Source: Nostoc sp. ATCC 53789
Lineage (GTDB): Bacteria > Cyanobacteriota > Cyanobacteriia > Cyanobacteriales > Nostocaceae
Length of the DNA stretch: 64,000 bases
Assembly: GCF_009873495.1 (NCBI RefSeq)
Contig: NZ_CP046703.1
Coordinates: 2,170,001 to 2,234,000 of the forward strand
Reading direction: 5' to 3'
In this document: piece by piece, positions 58,799-64,000 of the stretch
Position numbering within the stretch: position 1 is the stretch's first letter
Layout of the letters: every line of letters starts with the position of its first letter
The notes under the pieces: generated by a model
What the model saw: the letters and a program-made list of their open reading frames with translations, nothing else
The model's database searches: none
What the model was told of the DNA's origin: nothing
Position numbers and translations under genes: made by a program

Positions 58799-61399
58799 AT
58801 GTCACCACAGAGCCATTCACGAATTTTAATCAAACACTTTTTAGCCGTTTTTTTACCATTATCGGCTTTCGTTGGAAGTGTTGTAGGAACTATTTATTAC
58901 CAACAGGTACAGACTGAGAAAATTGTCTTAAAAACTAATGAACTTGACAAGGTAGATTTACAAACAAAAGTAATTAGCGGAGACTTTCATTCAGTTGTTT
59001 CAGATTTGATTGTCATTTCTAGACAAAACGAGCTACAGAAAATTTTAGAAGGAGTAGATGAAGATAAACAGGCACTATCCAGGGAATTCTTATCATTTTC
59101 TCAATATAAAAAACTTTACGACCAAATTCGCTTTTTGGATCAATCAGGTAAAGAAGTTGTCAGAGTCAACTTCAAACAGGGTGAACCAGAGATTGTCCCC
59201 GAAGAAAAACTGCAAGTGCAAGCCAAGCGCTACTGGTTTAATGACACTTTACGACTGAACCAAGGAGAAGTATTTGTCTCTCCCCTTGACCTGAACATTG
59301 AACGAGGTCAGGTTGAACAACCCTTGAAGCCAATGATCCGCTTTGGCACTCCCGTTTTTGATCGTCGTGGACAAAAACGAGGCATTGTAGTGTTAAATTA
59401 TTTCGGTGCTAAACTGCTGGATAATTTTAATCAAGCTTTCGCTAACGTACCTAGTCAGGGAATGCTGCTGAATGCTGATGGTTATTGGTTAAAAGGGGCT
59501 AAATCTGAGGACGAATGGGGATTTATGTTTCCCGGTCGCAAAAACCACACTTTTGGCAAAACTTTTCCCCAAGCATGGCAGCAAATTTCTCAAAAAGAAT
59601 CGGGACAATTCCAAACTGCTGAGGGAATGTTCACTTTTACCACAGTTTATCCACTTCTTGAAGGACAAAAATCTAGTACAGGGGCAGGACAGGCTTTTGC
59701 ACCAAGCCAAAATCAAATTGATACCAAATCCTATTATTGGAAGATTGTCTCATGGGTATCGCCAGAGATGTTGATGGCCAAATCAAACCGATTTTTGAGC
59801 CAATTGCTACTTCTATATACTGGGTTAGCAGGACTCATTGGTATTGGTTCTTGGCTACTAGCAAAAGCTAGTGTCAATCGTCAGATGGCCCAGCTAGAGT
59901 TAAAGCAGTCTGAAGGTGAGTTACGAAAGCTAGTTGAACGGGAAAAAATTCTTAAAACTCGTTTATCTAGTCAGATTCGCAACTCGCTGGATCTAAATAC
60001 GATTTTGAGTACAGTAGTAGTTGAAGTTCGGGAACTGCTACAGATTGATCGATGCCAGTTTTTTTGGTGTCATCAAGAAGATGAATCTACTAGTTTTGAA
60101 CTCAGTCAACAAGCTTGCGCTCCCGACTTGCCAGAATCTTTAGGTTGTTCTCCTATCCAGAATGTGGAAGCACTGAGTGAGGCTATTCTGCAAGGGAATT
60201 TGCTTTGCTTTGATGACATTGCAACAGATCCCTGGCTTGATTTCAAAAATCGGAATTTACTGGTGACATTGGGTTTTAAGTCTCTCCTAACAGTTTCGGT
60301 TCAAACTCAGTCGGGTCGCTTGGGTGTGATTGTCTGCGAACATAGTAGGGCGCTGCGTTCTTGGAGTGATGAAGAGGTGGAACTGATTAGAGGCGTAGCT
60401 GACCAGTTAGCGATCGCCATTGACCAAGCCCAATTGTATAATCAAAGCCGCGCTGCGACTGCTGCTGCAACTACTCAAGCAGAACAACTCAACCACGTAC
60501 TGCACAATCTCAAACAGACCCAAGCTCAACTAATTCAAACTGAAAAAATGTCGAGTTTAGGTCAATTAGTAGCTGGGGTAGCTCACGAAATCAATAACCC
60601 AGTTAACTTTATCTACGGTAATCTGACCCATGTAAATGAATATACGCTGGGCTTGTTGGAACTGGTAGAACTTTATCAAAAGTCCTATGCTAATCCAACA
60701 CATGAAGTACAAGCTTATATAGAAGCGATCGACCTTGACTTTATGGCTGAGGATCTACCTAAAATTCTAACTTCAATGAAAATGGGAGCTAATCGCATTC
60801 GTGAAATAGTTCTATCCTTGCGGAATTTTTCTCGACTTGACGAAGCGGATATGAAGCCTGTCAACATTCACGAAGGTATTGATAGCACACTACTGATTTT
60901 ACAAAATCGCCTCAAACAAACGTCTGGAAATACCGGAATTGAAATAGTAAAAGAATATGGTGATATCCCTTTAGTAGATTGCTATGCTGGACAACTCAAT
61001 CAGGTATTTATGAATCTCATCAGTAATGCCATTGATGCCCTAGATAGTTATAACAGTCAGCGAACTCTTGAAGACATAGAAGCGAACCCCAGCCAAATTG
61101 TAATTCGTACTCAGTTACGCAACCCAGATCGTATAACTATACAAATTGCAGATAATGGTGCTGGCATAACCCCACCAGTTAAGCAACGATTATTTGACCC
61201 TTTCTTTACCACAAAACCCGCAGGTAAAGGCACAGGATTAGGATTGGCAATTAGCGCTCAGATTGTCGCAGAAAAACACAATGGAGCTATCTGGTGTATT
61301 TCGGAACCAGGACAGGGAGCAGAATTTTGGGTTGAGATTCCGATTTCTCAAAGTACTACACTAGCTACTACAAGTACTGCTACTCTATCCAGAATTTGA
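58799..61399 (+). CDS. Membrane sensor histidine kinase (periplasmic sensor + GAF)
   Basis: The 866-residue kinase has an N-terminal membrane helix (LIKHFLAVFLPLSAFVGSVV) and a periplasmic double-Cache-like domain of about 300 residues (LYDQIRFLDQSGKEVVRVNF, FGTPVFDRRGQKRGIVVLNY). A second helix (LLLLYTGLAGLIGIGSWLLA near 335), GAF (about 390-550) and HisKA (LGQLVAGVAHEINNP near 585) follow. An intact HATPase has NLISNAIDAL, ADNGAGI and GKGTGLGLAIS. The GAF core has Asp/Cys/His residues but no clear chromophore-binding CH motif. It has no receiver and no adjacent regulator. Confidence 0.92.
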   Translation: MSPQSHSRILIKHFLAVFLPLSAFVGSVVGTIYYQQVQTEKIVLKTNELDKVDLQTKVISGDFHSVVSDLIVISRQNELQKILEGVDEDKQALSREFLSFSQYKKLYDQIRFLDQSGKEVVRVNFKQGEPEIVPEEKLQVQAKRYWFNDTLRLNQGEVFVSPLDLNIERGQVEQPLKPMIRFGTPVFDRRGQKRGIVVLNYFGAKLLDNFNQAFANVPSQGMLLNADGYWLKGAKSEDEWGFMFPGRKNHTFGKTFPQAWQQISQKESGQFQTAEGMFTFTTVYPLLEGQKSSTGAGQAFAPSQNQIDTKSYYWKIVSWVSPEMLMAKSNRFLSQLLLLYTGLAGLIGIGSWLLAKASVNRQMAQLELKQSEGELRKLVEREKILKTRLSSQIRNSLDLNTILSTVVVEVRELLQIDRCQFFWCHQEDESTSFELSQQACAPDLPESLGCSPIQNVEALSEAILQGNLLCFDDIATDPWLDFKNRNLLVTLGFKSLLTVSVQTQSGRLGVIVCEHSRALRSWSDEEVELIRGVADQLAIAIDQAQLYNQSRAATAAATTQAEQLNHVLHNLKQTQAQLIQTEKMSSLGQLVAGVAHEINNPVNFIYGNLTHVNEYTLGLLELVELYQKSYANPTHEVQAYIEAIDLDFMAEDLPKILTSMKMGANRIREIVLSLRNFSRLDEADMKPVNIHEGIDSTLLILQNRLKQTSGNTGIEIVKEYGDIPLVDCYAGQLNQVFMNLISNAIDALDSYNSQRTLEDIEANPSQIVIRTQLRNPDRITIQIADNGAGITPPVKQRLFDPFFTTKPAGKGTGLGLAISAQIVAEKHNGAIWCISEPGQGAEFWVEIPISQSTTLATTSTATLSRI

Positions 61400-61419
61400 T
61401 GCCACTCTAGGCAAATGAC

Positions 61420-62385
61420 ATGACTAATGTTAACGACCGCGCTGATTTTGATAGCCCTTGGAAAGAAATTATAGAAGCTTATTTTCCCCAAGCAATGCAT
61501 TTCTTTTTTCCAGAAACTTCTGCATTAATTGATTGGGAACGTCCCTATGAATTTCTAGATAAAGAATTCCAACAAATAGCTCGTGAAGCCGAACAAGGTA
61601 AAAGATATGCCGATCAATTAGTCAAAGTTTGGCAAATCCAAGGGGAAGAACTTTGGTTATTAGTCCATATTGAAATTCAAGCACAAAAAGAAGATAACTT
61701 TAGTAAGCGGATGTTTACCTACAACTTTCGTATATTTGACCGCTTTGATCGCCCAGCAATAAGCCTTGCAATTCTCTGCGATCCAAACCGCGAATGGCGA
61801 CCAAGTAGTTACAGTTACAATTACCCCAATACTCGCTTAAACTTTGAGTTTGGCAGTATTAAACTTTTGGATTACGAAAATCGCTTTCACGAGTTAGAAA
61901 ATAGCGATAATCCATTTGCAACCGTTGTCATGGCGCATTTGAAAACACAACAGACACGCTCATCACCAGAACAACGCAAAATATGGAAATTTAGCTTGAT
62001 TCGTAGGCTCTATGATTTAGGTTTAGAAGAGCAGGATATTCGCAACCTGTATAGATTTATCGATTGGGTTATGATATTACCAAAGGCATTAGAAAATCAG
62101 TTTTGGGAAGAGTTTAAACAATTTGAGCAGGAGCGAACTATGAGATATGTAACTACAGGTGAGCGCATTGGCTACGAGCGCGGAAAACAAGAAGGCAAAC
62201 AAGAAGGTGAACAACAGCTTATTTTAAGGTTACTACAAAGACGAGTGGGAGAATTATCACCAGAATTGCAAGAGCGCATCCAATCTCTTTCTTTAAATCA
62301 ATTAGAAACCCTTGGCGAAGCTTTGTTAGATTTTACTGGTATGGAAGATTTGCTTAAGTGGTTGCAAACAAATCAATCAGCTTAA
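61420..62385 (+). CDS. Rpn-family recombination-promoting nuclease / putative transposase
   Basis: The 321-residue protein starts SPWKEIIEAYFPQAMHFFFP and has LWLLVHIEIQAQKEDNFSKR, the PD-(D/E)XK-like E-x-Q motif of Rpn/PDDEXK transposase-like proteins. After RMFTYNFRIFDRFDR a long middle region follows. The tail has repeated KQEGKQEGEQQ and the DUF4351-type end LRLLQRRVGELSPELQERIQ. Such proteins are multi-copy in Nostocales and mobile in behaviour. It lies 20 bp after the kinase stop. Confidence 0.85.
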   Translation: MTNVNDRADFDSPWKEIIEAYFPQAMHFFFPETSALIDWERPYEFLDKEFQQIAREAEQGKRYADQLVKVWQIQGEELWLLVHIEIQAQKEDNFSKRMFTYNFRIFDRFDRPAISLAILCDPNREWRPSSYSYNYPNTRLNFEFGSIKLLDYENRFHELENSDNPFATVVMAHLKTQQTRSSPEQRKIWKFSLIRRLYDLGLEEQDIRNLYRFIDWVMILPKALENQFWEEFKQFEQERTMRYVTTGERIGYERGKQEGKQEGEQQLILRLLQRRVGELSPELQERIQSLSLNQLETLGEALLDFTGMEDLLKWLQTNQSA

Positions 62386-62485
62386 AATCTATTTTTATAA
62401 AAATTCACTTAACCCTATACAGGATTTTTTAAATCAGTTCAATGATTTATTTTTTACCTTGCCCATAAAAAGTTACGAATGAGTA

Positions 62486-62513
62486 ACAAAAAGGGCAAGT
62501 ATAAAACCTGCCC
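62486..62513 (-). terminator. Intrinsic terminator of ndhD
   Basis: On the minus strand GGGCAGG, a 7-base loop TTTTATA and CTTGCCC form a stem with one G-T pair, followed by TTTTTG. It lies about 40 bp past the ndhD stop and has the stem-plus-T-run form. Confidence 0.75.
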
Positions 62514-62553
62514 TCAAAGCAATCAATATTAAAACTAAACTAGCGATCGCAAC

Positions 62554-64000
62554 TTAATTACCAATTTGGGGCGCACTCAAAGAAACTTTTAGTGTTTCGT
62601 CTTTTTGTTGTGCTAATGTCGGCACGGAATCACGCAATCTTGCTGTCAATTGTACAGTTGTCGCGTCATACATTTGAGTCAGCAATTTTGGATAGAAACC
62701 AATACCAATAATTGGAATTAACAAACAGGCAATGATAAATACTTCACGAGGTTCGGCATCTATCAAAGCTTGGTGAGAAACTAATTCCTTGTTCTCTTCT
62801 CCGTAGAAAATTTCTCGCAACATCGACAACAGATAAATCGGAGTTAAAATCACTCCAACTGCCATCAAGAACACCACGATAACTTTGAAGGTAGAGCTAT
62901 AAGCATCGCTAGTAGCAAAGCCAACAAACACCATTAATTCTGCCACGAAACCGCTCATCCCTGGCAATGCCAAAGAAGCCATTGAACAGGTGGTGAACAT
63001 AGCGAAAATTTTCGGCATTCTCTTAGCGACACCGCCCATTTCATCCAACATCAGGGTGTGGGTGCGATCGTAAGTTGCGCCAACCAGGAAGAACAAACTC
63101 GCCCCAATTAACCCGTGGGAAACCATTTGTAACACCGCTCCACTCAATCCCAAATCGGTGAAGGAGGCGATACCAATCATCACAAAGCCCATGTGAGAAA
63201 TTGAGGAGTAGGCAATTTTTCGCTTTAGGTTGCGCTGGGCAAAGGATGTCAAGGCAGCGTAGATGATATTAACTACCCCCAAAACCACCAACACTGGTGC
63301 AAAATAAGCGTGGGCATCGGGGAGCATTTGGGCATTCATCCGAATTAAGGCGTAACCGCCCATTTTCAAGAGAATACCTGCTAATAGCATGTGTACGGGC
63401 GCTGTTGCTTCACCGTGGGCATCAGGTAGCCAGGTGTGCAAAGGAATAATCGGCAACTTGACGGCGTAGGCAATTAGGAAGCCAGCATAGAGGGCTAGTT
63501 GGAAATTCAGGGCGAAATCTTTTAAGGCGATCGCTCTCATGTCGAACGTCACCGTATCGCCGTAAAATCCCATTGTCAGGGCAGACAGCAAAATAAACAG
63601 CGAACCGCCAGCAGTGTATAAAATGAATTTGGTCGCTGCATATTGCCGCCTTTTACCTCCCCAAATCGACAGCAGAAAGTATATCGGTACTAGTTCCAGT
63701 TCCCACACCAGGAAAAATAACAGCATATCCTGGACGGCGAACACGGCAATCTGACCGCCATACATCGCCAAAATCAAGAAGTAAAATAGCTTGGGCTTGA
63801 AGGTGACAGGCCAAGCTGCTAAAATCGCCAGCGTGGTAATGAATCCAGTCAAAATAATTAGGGGCATAGATAAGCCATCTGCCCCTACTGACCAATTCAA
63901 ACCCATTTGTGGTACCCAGGGGTAACTTTCCACCAACTGCAAATCTGGATTGGAGAAATCATACCCAGTATAAAAAGCATAAACAATTAGTGCAAAATCT
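62554..64000 (-). CDS. ndhD: NAD(P)H-quinone oxidoreductase subunit NdhD (partial, 5' end beyond window)
   Basis: NdhD is a proton-pumping antiporter-like membrane subunit of the photosynthetic NDH-1 complex. The visible 481 residues contain [20 protein letters not shown], the ion-channel helices, and the conserved Lys/Glu region [17 protein letters not shown] and [40 protein letters not shown] follows. The frame is open to the window edge, so the start codon lies further right; about 50 residues are missing. It belongs to the D1/D2-like type by similarity. Which paralogue it is cannot be decided. Confidence 0.95.
   Translation of the reverse strand, partial: DFALIVYAFYTGYDFSNPDLQLVESYPWVPQMGLNWSVGADGLSMPLIILTGFITTLAILAAWPVTFKPKLFYFLILAMYGGQIAVFAVQDMLLFFLVWELELVPIYFLLSIWGGKRRQYAATKFILYTAGGSLFILLSALTMGFYGDTVTFDMRAIALKDFALNFQLALYAGFLIAYAVKLPIIPLHTWLPDAHGEATAPVHMLLAGILLKMGGYALIRMNAQMLPDAHAYFAPVLVVLGVVNIIYAALTSFAQRNLKRKIAYSSISHMGFVMIGIASFTDLGLSGAVLQMVSHGLIGASLFFLVGATYDRTHTLMLDEMGGVAKRMPKIFAMFTTCSMASLALPGMSGFVAELMVFVGFATSDAYSSTFKVIVVFLMAVGVILTPIYLLSMLREIFYGEENKELVSHQALIDAEPREVFIIACLLIPIIGIGFYPKLLTQMYDATTVQLTARLRDSVPTLAQQKDETLKVSLSAPQIGN

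Overview
The window looks like chromosome from a filamentous, probably heterocyst-forming cyanobacterium of the Nostoc/Calothrix type. The reasons are the many GCGATCGC (HIP1) octamers, a cyanobacterial NdhD, an IsiB-type flavodoxin, an SLH/OprB iron-uptake porin, a giant Ser/Thr-His hybrid kinase, and a dense load of short tandem repeats and small palindromic repeats. The genus is inference; no 16S gene is present.

Layout. 0-1.2 kb: urease accessory genes ureE-ureF (minus). 1.2-5.3 kb: a short-chain dehydrogenase relic, then a tandem-VOC protein, an aldehyde dehydrogenase and a 124-bp MITE. 5.3-16.1 kb: two adjacent PAS histidine kinases (one with a degraded ATP site) and, divergently, a 1,942-residue Ser/Thr-His kinase. 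16.3-26.7 kb: acyltransferase, DUF2127 protein, tRNA-Ala(UGC), tRNA hydroxylase TrhO, alpha/beta hydrolase, flavodoxin, a sugar-phosphate nucleotidyltransferase/phosphomannomutase-like fusion and a GT-C membrane glycosyltransferase. 27.7-30 kb: a cbiMQO-type nickel/cobalt ECF transporter. 30-34.2 kb: lipoprotein, porin and a secreted repeat protein. 34.2-36.2 kb: an ISAs1-family IS inserted in a MITE. 36.2-47.2 kb: DUF1361 protein, baeRF-like protein, a nonsense-interrupted exported protein, PEP-synthase-like protein, MgtC, RecF and a Ca2+-type P-ATPase. 47.7-53.6 kb: transglutaminase-like protein, histidine kinase, PD-(D/E)XK protein and phosphoglucomutase. 54-58.4 kb: an accessory patch of toxin-antitoxin and nuclease-like genes (broken brnT with brnA, DUF29, a broken CopG-type antitoxin, a PD-(D/E)XK-like protein, hicBA, Uma2). 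58.8-64 kb: sensor kinase, Rpn-type nuclease/transposase and ndhD, which runs off the right edge.

How the genes connect. UreE/UreF and the CbiMQO transporter could meet in nickel metabolism. Flavodoxin (with a possible Fur site) and the porin fit iron limitation. The kinases all lack an adjacent response regulator. Most of the rest is housekeeping separated by repeats.

The most unusual features are small-scale. One is a perfect 19-bp-arm palindrome that replaces six codons of an antitoxin gene without changing its length. Several repeat-derived segments have been kept in frame inside recF, a porin and two kinases. A MITE carries a clean 8-bp target duplication, and an IS sits nested in another MITE. 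The mannose-1-P guanylyltransferase-like fusion has lost its mutase catalytic motifs. I found no convincing large new system. The VOC-VOC/aldehyde dehydrogenase pair is the best candidate for uncharacterised metabolism.
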